DNA of 14,155 bases from CAZVXI01 sp964631295 (GCA_964631295.1 CAZVXI010000075.1:1-14155), one strand, 5' to 3'; counted from the first letter of the stretch, positions 1 through 7,568 are shown. Program-made: numbers and translations. Notes: a model not told the origin generated them from the sequence alone.

Positions 1-97
1 GCTGTGAGCTGACGCGGTAACCAATCCGGGCAGTCAGCCGGCTGTGCGACCACGGGTGTGAAGCGGTGTTGGTGCAGGAGTGAGGGTGCGTTTGAGG

Positions 98-1045
98 TCA
101 GCTCACCAGTCCTTTGGTGAGTTTCATGAATGCGGTTTCGAGGTTCACCTGCTCTGCCTGCAGGGATGACACGCGGAAGCCTTGGGCGATGAGGCGGTTG
201 GGCAGTTCGCTGACCATCAGGCCCGAGTCCATGTCGATGGTGACATCGACGCGATGCTTGCCGTTGGCCTGCGTGATGTCGACCTTGCTGATGCCGTCGA
301 TTGATGCGAGCAGGCGGGCGGCTTCTTCAACGCGGTCATCGACGGCAATATGCACGATGCGGCCCATGCTGGCCTTGGCCATGATGTCGTCGACGGATCC
401 GGAGAAGACCATGTCGCCCTGCTCGATGATGCCGACGGTGTTACACAGCTCGGCAAGTTCATGCAGGATGTGCGAACTGATGATGATCGTCTTGCCCATG
501 CGGCGGAGTTCTTTGAGCAGTTCGCGAATCTCGATGCGGGCGCGTGGGTCGAGGCCGGACGCGGGTTCATCAAGCAGCAGGACTTTCGGATCGTGCAGCA
601 GGACGCGCGCGATGGAGAGTCGCTGGCTCATCCCGCGAGACAGGCCGTTGACTTCGCTCTTGGCTTTGTAGCTCAGGTCGGTGAGTTCGAGCACATCGCG
701 CACGACGCGGTCGCGTTGTTTGCCCTGCAGGCCGTAGCAGGCGGCGAAGAACTCGAGATATTCGCTGACGACCATATCGTCGTAGGCGCCCATGAAGTCG
801 GGCACGTAGCCGATGACAGGGCGGATGAGCGGATTCTGATAGCCGACGACCTTGCCGTCCACACGGGCCTCGCCCCAGGTTGGTTTGAGCAGCGTTGCGA
901 GGATCTTGATGGTGGTGGTCTTGCCGGCACCGTTGGGGCCGATGAAGCCGAAGCAGTCGCCTTCATCGATGGTGAGATTGAGGTTGTTGAGCGCAGTGAG
1001 CTCGCCGTACTTCTTTGTGAGGTTGATCGTCTCGATCATCGGCAT
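98..1045 (-). CDS. ABC transporter ATP-binding protein (ABC-2 type)
   Basis: Cytoplasmic ATPase subunit of an ABC transporter, 315 residues. It has the full set of motifs: Walker A GPNGAGKT (36-43), signature LSRGMSQR (135-142, a variant of LSGGQ), Walker B VLLLDEP (155-161), D-loop SGLD (163-166) and H-loop His192. The Q-loop position reads YVPD, so Asp83 stands where Gln is usual. Residues after about 225 form the C-terminal accessory domain common in ATPases that partner ABC-2 type permeases. The ATG at 1045 has an AGAGG ribosome site nine bases upstream (1055-1059); a second ATG two codons in is possible. It lies 148 bases downstream of the 862-residue protein on the same strand, which suggests a shared job. 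No permease is visible; it would lie beyond the left edge. The substrate cannot be told from sequence. Confidence 0.95.
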   Translation of the reverse strand: MPMIETINLTKKYGELTALNNLNLTIDEGDCFGFIGPNGAGKTTTIKILATLLKPTWGEARVDGKVVGYQNPLIRPVIGYVPDFMGAYDDMVVSEYLEFFAACYGLQGKQRDRVVRDVLELTDLSYKAKSEVNGLSRGMSQRLSIARVLLHDPKVLLLDEPASGLDPRARIEIRELLKELRRMGKTIIISSHILHELAELCNTVGIIEQGDMVFSGSVDDIMAKASMGRIVHIAVDDRVEEAARLLASIDGISKVDITQANGKHRVDVTIDMDSGLMVSELPNRLIAQGFRVSSLQAEQVNLETAFMKLTKGLVS

Positions 1046-1122
1046 TGCGGGGTACCTCTGGTCGGGCGGCAGCTGGCGCGGGACTTGGCATCAGATCCCT
1101 CGGGCGTTTCACGGAGCGGTCC

Positions 1123-1130
1123 ATCGTAGC
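1123..1130 (-). promoter_or_regulatory. possible -10 element upstream of the ABC ATPase
   Basis: The minus strand reads GCTACGAT here, 78 bases or so upstream of the ABC ATPase start and inside the 148-base gap after the 862-residue gene. It fits a TAnnnT -10 hexamer, but the -35 position (about 1146-1151, CTGTCG) is poor. It could give the ATPase its own transcript. The call rests on a short, weak match. Confidence 0.2.
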
Positions 1131-1193
1131 GATATTGTGTGGTTGCGACAGTCATCCTCACCGGAGAGTTGTACGGGAAACGGCGGGGAATGT

Positions 1194-3782
1194 TCACGGC
1201 TGTTGATCATCGGACGCTGCATCGATGTCCGACGTCGCTGGCAGGCGACTGGAGCCACGGCGGGATTCATCGAGATTGAATGCCTCGACAGGATCCAATG
1301 GAAGCGGATGAATCCAGCGGACCATCACCAGAGAACCGGGCGCAGCCTCAGCCAGATCGCCATCAACCTTCACGGGGATCGGGCACTCGGCATTGTCGAT
1401 GTAGCCGGTGATGATCAGGCATGGCCGATTGAACCACACGGAGAGATCGAGCGACCTGCCAAGTTCGCGGGCAAGTGCCATGGTTTCCGTATCGGTATCA
1501 CGGTCATTGAGGAGCACCCACTTGGGCGGGTCCATCGCGTGGAAGAATGAGAGCATCTCGAGGTAGTCACGGAAGTTCTCCTCAGAAATCGCATTGTTGG
1601 TCATCCCGAGGCCTGCGAGCGAACGCTGGTAGTCCTGGATGTATTCGCGGAAGATGTTCTGTGCGAGCAGGGTGGTGCCGCGGCGAGACGTCTGCTGGCC
1701 GAGTGATGCAAGATCGAGCGTCTCGCCCGGGGCCCACTCAGTGATGCCCCACATGCGACCGGAGTTGAGCATCCCCCCGGAGTTGCTGGGCGCAAGCGAG
1801 TTACCGCGATATTGCCGGACGAGGCGGTTGTTATTGATGTGAATGATCTTGACATCGCGCAGCGGTCCGGGCAGTGAGTGCGAGAGCATGCCTCGCAACG
1901 GAGATGGGGCAGTTGCCGGGCTCTGTGCGACAGTCACACTCGATCCAGTGGTCGGCTGGATCAACCCGCCCCAGCCTGCATCCACACCGCCCAGCCAGTG
2001 GGCATACATGTAGGTTGCGGTCGAGCGGCTGGGCAGCGCGAACTCACTGATGTTCGCATCTGCAAACTGGTCATACGCGGCGGCTCCCCGGCCGACATCC
2101 ACTCGATAGCGGCTCGTGTTTGGAAATCTCTGCGAAAGAATCCCAGGCGGCGTCCAGGACATCAGCAGATCGCGCTGCGAACTCGCGCCATCATCCGTGG
2201 ATTCGATCGTCACCGGTGTCCGGGTATATCCGGGAAGATTCACCGAGAACCAACTCTGTGCACGCTGGTATTGCGGGTCGTTCAGGCCCGGGTCGCCAGC
2301 CGGCCGATAGATGTGATCGAGCACAGTGACATGCTTGATCGACACCGGGTCGACCTTGAGCAGATTCGCCCCCCACGCAAATGCAGTGAACATCGCAGCG
2401 GCAAGCGCAAAGCCGACCCACGAGTGGTGGCTCAATCCCTTGGAGCGCAGCCCGTAGTAAATACCCGGCCCGGCGATGAGCCAGTATGCGATGAACAGCA
2501 ACAGTGTCATCGAAAGGCCGATACCCGCCTGCCCGGAACGGCGAATCCGACCCGCAAACAAGTTGCCCGAACCCATTGTCAGAATCGGACGACGCGCGCG
2601 AGAAAGCAGCTTTTCCTGCTCCAGTGCGGCAAGTTCAGTCGCCGTGGGCGTATCTGCTCGTCGGCCGAGCACACGATTCCAGAATGCATCTGCCTGGGGC
2701 AGCCCGCTCGCCCCATTGGCAAGCAGCACCGAGTACAACCGCTGGTAGGTCAGGTCGATCCCGATGATGGTGATGTGCCCATGGCCGAACACTCGCTGGA
2801 TTGCAAGAACGCGGCCGTCCTCGAGGACAATCAGCGGCTGGTACGCATTATCGATGTGGTTGAAATCACCATCAAGATCAGCAAACACGCGCACGGAGAG
2901 ATCAAAGTCAACGCGTGCTTCGGGCTCCTTGCTCAGAATCGCCGTAAGTTCGCTGAGCGACACATCTTCCTGCCGGGTCGGCGCGCGTGTCGGCATCAGA
3001 TCTTCAAACTCATGCTGGCCTGTGTTGGCACCGAGCGCCCATGGGTCATCTGTGCTGGAGAGTGTGATGATCAGGTGTCCGCCGCGTCGCACGTATTCGC
3101 GCAGGGCCTTGGCCTGGTCGAGCGTGAGTTCGCCCGGCCGCGCATCGCCCCACGCGAGCGCTTCACACGGCATCAGTCCTTCCCAGCGATCCGGGAGATC
3201 TTCCACGCTGATGCCACTGACAAGTTGCGTAATCTCATTGGCAGCAGCGGCTTCCGGCTGGCCAGCGCGCGTGGTTGAATAATCGCGCAGACCGAGCAGT
3301 CGCTGGCTGGAGCCAACAATGCCCAGCATGGCGTGATGCAGATCGATCATCTGAGCTTGGGCATCGGCCGGAGAGATACGCGCCCCGCCAATCTCGCGGC
3401 CGCGCACACCATCTGCATATTCAAACACACGCACCGGCCAGACATCACTGTTCAGCGTCGGCGGCAGTGGGGCATACAGCCACAGCATCTGCGGGATGTT
3501 CGGCGTGAGCGTGATGCGGCGACCGTACTCAGCAATATCGCCATCCACATTGGAAACTTCCCATTGCACCCACACATCAGCCGGCTCGGAGAGCACGCTG
3601 GTCAACTGGATGCGCATCGCCACCTGCCCGCCCGGCCGGTACTTGTTCCCCACGCCAAACTGGTCAACCGTCACATCGACCGACTGGCCGAACGCTTCCC
3701 CCACGGGGCACAGCAGCGCTGCGCAAGCGATCAGAAGGCTCAAGAGGCCACGAAGCCGGAGTCGCGCGTGTGTGAGATCCAT
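1194..3782 (-). CDS. large membrane protein with amidotransferase-like region, linked to ABC ATPase
   Basis: Function not recognised. From the ATG at 3782 the protein has 862 residues. The frame stays open to an ATG at 3848, but 3782 is preferred because it places a signal peptide at the N-terminus (RLRLRGL, then a hydrophobic stretch to about residue 32). Residues 35-105 look like a beta-rich domain. Residues about 150-345 resemble a class-I glutamine amidotransferase-like fold as used in non-catalytic membrane proteins, with a helix-strand segment REYVRRGGHLIITL (228-241) and a late HGHITIIGIDL strand (334-344). Two membrane helices lie near 421-444 and 454-474, separated by a short loop. 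A large second domain (480-862) follows. Its place upstream of an ABC ATPase recalls GldG-type auxiliary proteins, but that is analogy from layout. No catalytic Cys-His pair is evident, so a binding role is more likely than an enzyme. Confidence 0.85.
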   Translation of the reverse strand: MDLTHARLRLRGLLSLLIACAALLCPVGEAFGQSVDVTVDQFGVGNKYRPGGQVAMRIQLTSVLSEPADVWVQWEVSNVDGDIAEYGRRITLTPNIPQMLWLYAPLPPTLNSDVWPVRVFEYADGVRGREIGGARISPADAQAQMIDLHHAMLGIVGSSQRLLGLRDYSTTRAGQPEAAAANEITQLVSGISVEDLPDRWEGLMPCEALAWGDARPGELTLDQAKALREYVRRGGHLIITLSSTDDPWALGANTGQHEFEDLMPTRAPTRQEDVSLSELTAILSKEPEARVDFDLSVRVFADLDGDFNHIDNAYQPLIVLEDGRVLAIQRVFGHGHITIIGIDLTYQRLYSVLLANGASGLPQADAFWNRVLGRRADTPTATELAALEQEKLLSRARRPILTMGSGNLFAGRIRRSGQAGIGLSMTLLLFIAYWLIAGPGIYYGLRSKGLSHHSWVGFALAAAMFTAFAWGANLLKVDPVSIKHVTVLDHIYRPAGDPGLNDPQYQRAQSWFSVNLPGYTRTPVTIESTDDGASSQRDLLMSWTPPGILSQRFPNTSRYRVDVGRGAAAYDQFADANISEFALPSRSTATYMYAHWLGGVDAGWGGLIQPTTGSSVTVAQSPATAPSPLRGMLSHSLPGPLRDVKIIHINNNRLVRQYRGNSLAPSNSGGMLNSGRMWGITEWAPGETLDLASLGQQTSRRGTTLLAQNIFREYIQDYQRSLAGLGMTNNAISEENFRDYLEMLSFFHAMDPPKWVLLNDRDTDTETMALARELGRSLDLSVWFNRPCLIITGYIDNAECPIPVKVDGDLAEAAPGSLVMVRWIHPLPLDPVEAFNLDESRRGSSRLPATSDIDAASDDQQP

Positions 3783-3788
3783 GGCATC

Positions 3789-3796
3789 AGTGTATC
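3789..3796 (-). promoter_or_regulatory. possible -10 element next to the start of the 862-residue gene
   Basis: The minus strand reads GATACACT, ending six bases before the ATG at 3782. No Shine-Dalgarno sequence lies in the gap, so if this is a -10 box the mRNA would be nearly leaderless. No good -35 box is seen at the expected distance. Confidence 0.2.
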
Positions 3797-3851
3797 CGGA
3801 CAACGCCCGGTAATGCCACGAGGCCGGCCAATCCGCCTGCCCGCACATACC

Positions 3852-3895
3852 GACGGGTTCCGTGGAGGCAGCCCGTCAAGTGTCTGCCCCGGCAG
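3852..3895. repeat. short inverted repeats in the divergent intergenic region
   Basis: Two perfect small inverted repeats sit between the divergent genes starting at 3782 and 3911: GACGGG (3852-3857) with CCCGTC (3872-3877), and CTGCC (3884-3888) with GGCAG (3891-3895). They could be operator half-sites or chance in GC-rich DNA. Confidence 0.2.
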
Positions 3896-3910
3896 GTCGA
3901 TGCTCAACGC

Positions 3911-4294
3911 ATGGTCATCCTTGCGCAGGAACCTGTCGCCAACATGCTGATCATCACGGCCCTTCTTGCCGCGGTGGTCGTAGTCATGGTCCTCCGGGTC
4001 ATGGCGGGTGAACTTGAATGGGGCGTCCGCCTGCACCGGCTGAAGATCGACGCTTACAACCTGCGCCTGCGGCAGTACCAGCAGATTGCCGAGATGAAAC
4101 AACACCAGCAAGCCGAGCGCCAGGCGCAGCAAGAGAAGCGCGAACAGCGTGATCGAAAGCTGCGCGACGTGATGGGTCGCAACGCCAACAGAGGGTTCGG
4201 CATCGAGGATGATGAGCCAACTGAAGCGGGCGATACGAGCGAAGCTGTCGCCGGCGTAACTGGCAGCGAATCGCAGCTCGCACAGGCAGCGTGA
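3911..4294 (+). CDS. small single-pass membrane protein with coiled coil
   Basis: Unrecognised 127-residue protein. One hydrophobic helix (about residues 10-31, rich in Ile, Leu, Val) is followed by a strongly charged, Gln-rich helix (about 40-88, with runs such as QHQQAERQAQQEKREQRDRK) that should form a coiled coil, then an acidic, Gly/Thr/Ser-rich flexible tail. This suggests a membrane anchor holding a coiled-coil rod in the cytoplasm. The ATG at 3911 has no clear ribosome site. An ATG at 3944 (residue 12) with AGGA at 3927-3930 is an alternative, though its spacing is long. The opposite strand is also open but gives an improbable His/Asp-rich protein, so this strand is preferred. Its TGA overlaps a GTG (GTGA, 4291-4294) that begins a further tiny frame. 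Confidence 0.7.
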   Translation: MVILAQEPVANMLIITALLAAVVVVMVLRVMAGELEWGVRLHRLKIDAYNLRLRQYQQIAEMKQHQQAERQAQQEKREQRDRKLRDVMGRNANRGFGIEDDEPTEAGDTSEAVAGVTGSESQLAQAA

Positions 4295-4389
4295 CCAGCC
4301 GCGAGCGCATGAGTTCTCCAGTCATCGCGCATGAACACCGATCCCGCAGAATCCTCAATCTGCTGATCGAGCAGTCTTCGCAGGCGTGA
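4291..4389 (+). CDS. possible tiny coupled ORF, 32 residues
   Basis: A GTG at 4291 overlaps the TGA of the preceding gene by the GTGA arrangement typical of translational coupling. The frame encodes 32 residues, Arg- and Ser-rich, with the amphipathic segment RRILNLLIEQSSQA at its end; an internal ATG lies at 4309. Its own stop overlaps another GTG (4386). It may be a real microprotein, the first half of a frameshifted small membrane protein, or chance. No homologue is recognised. Confidence 0.3.
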   Translation: MTSRERMSSPVIAHEHRSRRILNLLIEQSSQA

Positions 4390-4466
4390 TCGCAGGGGCG
4401 GTGTGTGTTGTCACGGCAATGGTTGTCGCGCTGCGTGCGCTGGTTACGCGCAAGGTTCAGTCTTGA
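4386..4466 (+). CDS. possible tiny hydrophobic ORF, 26 residues
   Basis: This frame begins at a GTG in a second GTGA overlap with the 32-residue frame. It encodes VIAGAVCVVTAMVVALRALV followed by the basic tail TRKVQS, which is the layout of a single membrane helix with a positively charged cytoplasmic end. It overlaps the 3' end of convergent rmlB by 23 bases. It could be a stand-alone membrane peptide, or the C-terminal half of one protein of about 58 residues broken by a one-base shift near 4386. Confidence 0.3.
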   Translation: MIAGAVCVVTAMVVALRALVTRKVQS

Positions 4467-5445
4467 GCGTGCGCCACCATGCTTCGTGGTTGCGATACCA
4501 GTCGATCGTCTCGAGCAGCGCATCCGGCCAGGCGCTGCGCGTCGGCTGCCATCCAAGTTCATCGGCAATGCGCGAAGCATTGATCGCATATCGGCGATCG
4601 TGGCCAAGCCGATCCGGCACCTGTTCGATCATGGACTCATCACAGTCCATCGCATCGAGAATCGCATGCGTGAGTTCGAGATTGCTCCGTTCATTGTTGC
4701 CGCCGATATTGTACACGCGCCCGGGTCTTCCTCGCTCGAGTACAGCCAGCACTGCTTCGCAATGATCGATCACATGCAGCCAGTCGCGCACATTCAGCCC
4801 GTCACCATACAACGGCACGCGGCGGCCTTCGATCAGATTCGTGACGAACAGCGGGATGACCTTCTCCGGAAACTGATGCGGACCAAAGTTGTTCGAGCAG
4901 CGCGTCACCATCACCGGCAGGTTGTGCGTGTGCTGATATGCAAGTGCGAGCATGTCGCCGGCTGCCTTGGATGCAGAATACGGGCTGCGCGGCGCGAGCG
5001 GAGTGTCTTCCGTGAACTTCACTTCGGGTTTGTCGAGCGGCAGTTCGCCGTACACTTCATCCGTCCCGATCTGCACGAATCGATCGATGGCGTTCTCCAG
5101 TGCCACGTCCAGCAGCACCTGTGTGCCGAGCACATTCGTTGTGATGAACGGTGATGCATCGTTGATCGAGCGATCAACATGGCTTTCCGCAGCAAAGTGC
5201 ACGACACAGTCGCAGTCGGTCATCGCCTGCTCAACGACATCACGATCGCAGATGTCGCCGCGAATGAATGTATATCGCGGGTCATCAGCGATGTCCTCAA
5301 GGTTCTCCAATCGGCCTGCATAGGTCAGTTTGTCGAGGTTTGTGACACGTATGTTGGTGCGGTGACCAAATACGAGCCGGATGAAGTTGCTGCCGATGAA
5401 CCCGCAGCCGCCGGTGACGAGTATGTGCTGAATGTTGTGTGTCAT
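4444..5445 (-). CDS. rmlB: dTDP-glucose 4,6-dehydratase
   Basis: Cytoplasmic NAD-dependent enzyme of the extended short-chain dehydrogenase family. It converts dTDP-glucose to dTDP-4-keto-6-deoxyglucose, the branch point for L-rhamnose and other deoxysugars. The 333 residues match the usual family length. Visible are the NAD-binding motif TGGCGFIG (11-18), the segment HFAAESHVDRSI (83-94), the catalytic triad contribution Thr128-Asp129-Glu130 and the YxxxK motif Tyr156-Lys160. The substrate-binding stretch RCSNNFGPHQFPEK (182-195) is also intact. Its ATG lies two bases after the rmlA stop (TGATCATG), so translation is almost certainly coupled. No rmlC or rmlD is in the window, so the final sugar is not determined by what is seen here. 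Confidence 0.97.
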   Translation of the reverse strand: MTHNIQHILVTGGCGFIGSNFIRLVFGHRTNIRVTNLDKLTYAGRLENLEDIADDPRYTFIRGDICDRDVVEQAMTDCDCVVHFAAESHVDRSINDASPFITTNVLGTQVLLDVALENAIDRFVQIGTDEVYGELPLDKPEVKFTEDTPLAPRSPYSASKAAGDMLALAYQHTHNLPVMVTRCSNNFGPHQFPEKVIPLFVTNLIEGRRVPLYGDGLNVRDWLHVIDHCEAVLAVLERGRPGRVYNIGGNNERSNLELTHAILDAMDCDESMIEQVPDRLGHDRRYAINASRIADELGWQPTRSAWPDALLETIDWYRNHEAWWRTLKTEPCA

Positions 5446-5447
5446 GA

Positions 5448-6212
5448 TCAGGCCGTGGCAGCGAGGACTTCTGTCGTCTTCTGAGCAACATTATTGGCCC
5501 CACCACGCTGCACGAGGTTGGAAGCGCGGTGCAGCGATTCGAATGTCCCCGCATCCGACCACCAGCCATCAAGGATGGAGTACGTCAACGTGCCGCGGCT
5601 GATGTATTCATTGTTGACATCCGTGATCTCCAGTTCGCCGCGCGCAGATGGTTCAAGCGTGCGCGCGATGTCGAAGACGTCATTGTCGTACATGTAGATA
5701 CCGGTCACGGCGTAGTTGCTCGGGGGGTTCGTTGGCTTCTCGATGATCTCGACGATGCGATCGCCCTCGATGCGCGGTACGCCGAAGCGCTGCGGATCGT
5801 CAACCTTCTTGAGCATGATCTTTGCGCCCGAACGCTGTGTGAAGAAGTCGCCAGCTGCCTGACGGATGTCTTTCTCGATGAGATTGTCGCCAAGTACGAC
5901 GGCAACCTTCTCGCCGTCCGCGAAGTCCTCTGCGAGCAGCAGCGCATCGGCGATGCCGCCTTCACCTTCCTGATAGGTGTATTGCAGGTCACGAATCCCG
6001 AGATGCTTGCCGTTGCGCAGGAGCTTGAGGAAGTCGCCTGCGTGCTCCCCGCCGGTGACGATCAGAATGTCCTGGACGCCCGCATTGAGCAGCGTCTGGA
6101 TCGGGTAGTAAATCATCGGCTGGTCGTACACGGGCAGAAGGTGCTTGTTCGTGACGAGCGTGAGCGGCCGAAGCCGGGTGCCGAGTCCACCGGCGAGAAT
6201 GATGCCTTTCAT
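5448..6212 (-). CDS. rmlA: glucose-1-phosphate thymidylyltransferase
   Basis: Makes dTDP-glucose from dTTP and glucose-1-phosphate in the cytoplasm, feeding RmlB. The 254-residue product has the nucleotidyltransferase signature LAGGLGTRLRPLT (6-18), Lys23 in NKHLLPVYDQP, the metal-binding VLGDN (106-110, Asp109), EKP (158-160), GELEITDVN (192-200) and the late GWWSDAGT (216-223). It is shorter than the roughly 290-residue RmlA of enterobacteria and matches the short forms that lack the C-terminal helical extension. The frame is open up to 6296, but the ATG at 6212 is chosen because MKGIILAGG is the family N-terminus and an AAAGGAA ribosome site lies five bases upstream (6218-6224). It is first in a two-gene operon with rmlB. 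Confidence 0.96.
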   Translation of the reverse strand: MKGIILAGGLGTRLRPLTLVTNKHLLPVYDQPMIYYPIQTLLNAGVQDILIVTGGEHAGDFLKLLRNGKHLGIRDLQYTYQEGEGGIADALLLAEDFADGEKVAVVLGDNLIEKDIRQAAGDFFTQRSGAKIMLKKVDDPQRFGVPRIEGDRIVEIIEKPTNPPSNYAVTGIYMYDNDVFDIARTLEPSARGELEITDVNNEYISRGTLTYSILDGWWSDAGTFESLHRASNLVQRGGANNVAQKTTEVLAATA

Positions 6213-6467
6213 GGCGGTTCCTTTGTCTGGCGTTGCGATCGTGGCGACGTCGGGGCCGACGATTGAACGCGGATCTCTGTTGCCAGCCCGTGACAATATC
6301 GGCCATTGGCCCGCGGGGTCTTCGGTCCGGTGGCGAGTTTCGGGCGGTCCGGGTTATCCCTCGGGCAATTCTGTGCCGATTGGTGCGTTGGACAGGCGAG
6401 CATGCGACCCACGCGGCCAGTCTGCCGAACTCAGCATGAAAGCCCGAAACGAGGAGATGGAAGGTCA
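6213..6467. other. divergent intergenic region between rmlA and the redox gene
   Basis: These 255 bases separate two divergent genes and must hold both promoters. Apart from the rmlA ribosome site at 6218-6224 and the GGAAGG site at 6459-6464, I see no convincing -35/-10 pair, operator or hairpin. The frames open on both strands here carry no credible protein. Confidence 0.5.
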
Positions 6468-7568
6468 ATGGCCGACAAGACGCAATTCCAAGGCAGTTCG
6501 TTCAATCCCGGTTCGATCGTCTGGCGATTGCTGGTGCCGGCTTGGATCGCCACAGGAGCGATCTTCAAGTTGATTTCTGCCTCTCCGAGCACGCTTCCAG
6601 AATCGCTGCTCGATCTCGCAGATGATCTGGGCGTCGGTCTCTACCAGTGGCTGGGCTTGCTCGTCGGTCTGGAGTTTCTTGCGATCGGCGTCATGCTGTT
6701 CGTCAAACCACTGGCGCGATTGATGGCCGTGTTCATGCTGGCGAGTTTCTGCACGATCCTCGTGATCGAAATGGCCGTGTACGGAAACGTGACAAGCTGT
6801 GGCTGCATGGGAGGGTCGGTGAAACTCTCGCCGCTCGTCATGATCGGCATCGACGGCGCTCTGCTGCTTGCCACGCTCGCACTCGGGCGCAAGCCACTGG
6901 GACTGCTTGCTCGTGGTGCAAGGTCGAAGAGTATCTCCGTCAGCAAGGCCGGGCTTGGCGCCGCTGCGGTGGTGACGCTTGTGGGATTCGGCGCGAGTTT
7001 CGGCCGCGTGCTTCCGCTTGATAAGTCGCCCACGCCATCGCCGAGCAACAATGGCGAGTTGGTCGCCAAAGATCCTGGCGCGAAGGATTCTGTTGACCCG
7101 GACACCGACACGAACCCCAACAAAAACCCCGCTCGGACCGACCCCGGCGTGCAACTGCCTTCGGTATTTCGGACGCGTGGCAGTGAAGTGGCAGGCTGGG
7201 TCGGCACGGCATGGTCTGACATCGAACTCTCCAAATACGTGCCCGCGACGACGACTGACCTCACCCGAGGCCGTGTGCACATCATCTTCTATCGCCGCTC
7301 GTGCGATCACTGCGAGGAGATGTTCCAGTACTACCTGACGGGTCCGCTGCCGATCCCGGTCGTGGCCGTGGAGGTGCCGGAGACTCGCACGCAGATGCGC
7401 GACCCGGACAACACGTGGGAGATGCCAGAGACGCAAGTCGAACATCAGCAGATGGCGATCGGCCCGGACTGGGTCATCATCACGCCGGTGATCGTGACGC
7501 TGGAGGACGGCATCGTGCAATGCGCCGAGCAGGGCGACCACGAGACGTGCTACTACTTCTTTGAGTGA
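6468..7568 (+). CDS. MauE/DoxX-like membrane protein fused to thioredoxin-like domain
   Basis: Predicted inner-membrane thiol redox protein of 366 residues. The N-terminal half has about four or five hydrophobic helices (near 15-37, 57-78, 81-105, 124-140, 160-181). A CGC motif (Cys111-Gly-Cys113, in TSCGCMGG) lies just after the third, as in the MauE/DoxX group. A Pro/Asp/Asn-rich linker follows (186-228). The C-terminal half looks like a thioredoxin fold: strand HIIFY (271-275), active-site-like CDHC (279-282), and a later TP-VIVTLEDG segment (339-348) matching the cis-proline and following strand of thioredoxins. Cys352 and Cys361 are near the end. The expected logic is electron transfer between the membrane Cys pair and the CDHC pair. 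The ATG at 6468 is chosen over the open frame to 6306 because of GGAAGG (6459-6464), although the gap is only three bases. The 3' end overlaps the convergent gene by 16 bases. Its biological substrate is unknown. Confidence 0.85.
   Translation: MADKTQFQGSSFNPGSIVWRLLVPAWIATGAIFKLISASPSTLPESLLDLADDLGVGLYQWLGLLVGLEFLAIGVMLFVKPLARLMAVFMLASFCTILVIEMAVYGNVTSCGCMGGSVKLSPLVMIGIDGALLLATLALGRKPLGLLARGARSKSISVSKAGLGAAAVVTLVGFGASFGRVLPLDKSPTPSPSNNGELVAKDPGAKDSVDPDTDTNPNKNPARTDPGVQLPSVFRTRGSEVAGWVGTAWSDIELSKYVPATTTDLTRGRVHIIFYRRSCDHCEEMFQYYLTGPLPIPVVAVEVPETRTQMRDPDNTWEMPETQVEHQQMAIGPDWVIITPVIVTLEDGIVQCAEQGDHETCYYFFE

Noticed and set aside
3..53. Possible GTG start at 53 (minus strand) of an ABC permease running off the left edge
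   Set aside because: Two minus-strand frames are open over the first 53 bases, neither has an ATG or a ribosome site, and seventeen codons are too few to judge.
350..1129. Long plus-strand open frame opposite the ABC ATPase
   Set aside because: It mirrors an unmistakable ABC ATPase; the Asp/Ala/His-rich product is a shadow of GC-rich codon use.
1878..3278. 466-codon plus-strand open frame opposite the 862-residue gene
   Set aside because: Arg/His/Pro-rich composition with no domains, while the minus-strand frame has a signal peptide, membrane helices and a larger continuous span.
3740..4132. Minus-strand open frame of 130 codons opposite the small membrane/coiled-coil gene
   Set aside because: Its start is hydrophobic but the rest is His/Asp/Arg-rich without family features, and it overlaps the start region of the 862-residue gene. 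The plus-strand frame gives a coherent helix plus coiled coil.
4308..4335. Repeated GCGCATGA at 4308-ish and 4328-ish
   Set aside because: Two short copies inside a tiny open frame in GC-rich DNA; no further copies or symmetry, so it is probably chance.
6306..6467. In-frame upstream extension of the redox gene
   Set aside because: The extra 54 residues look unlike a signal or membrane segment, and the ATG at 6468 has a purine-rich ribosome site directly upstream.
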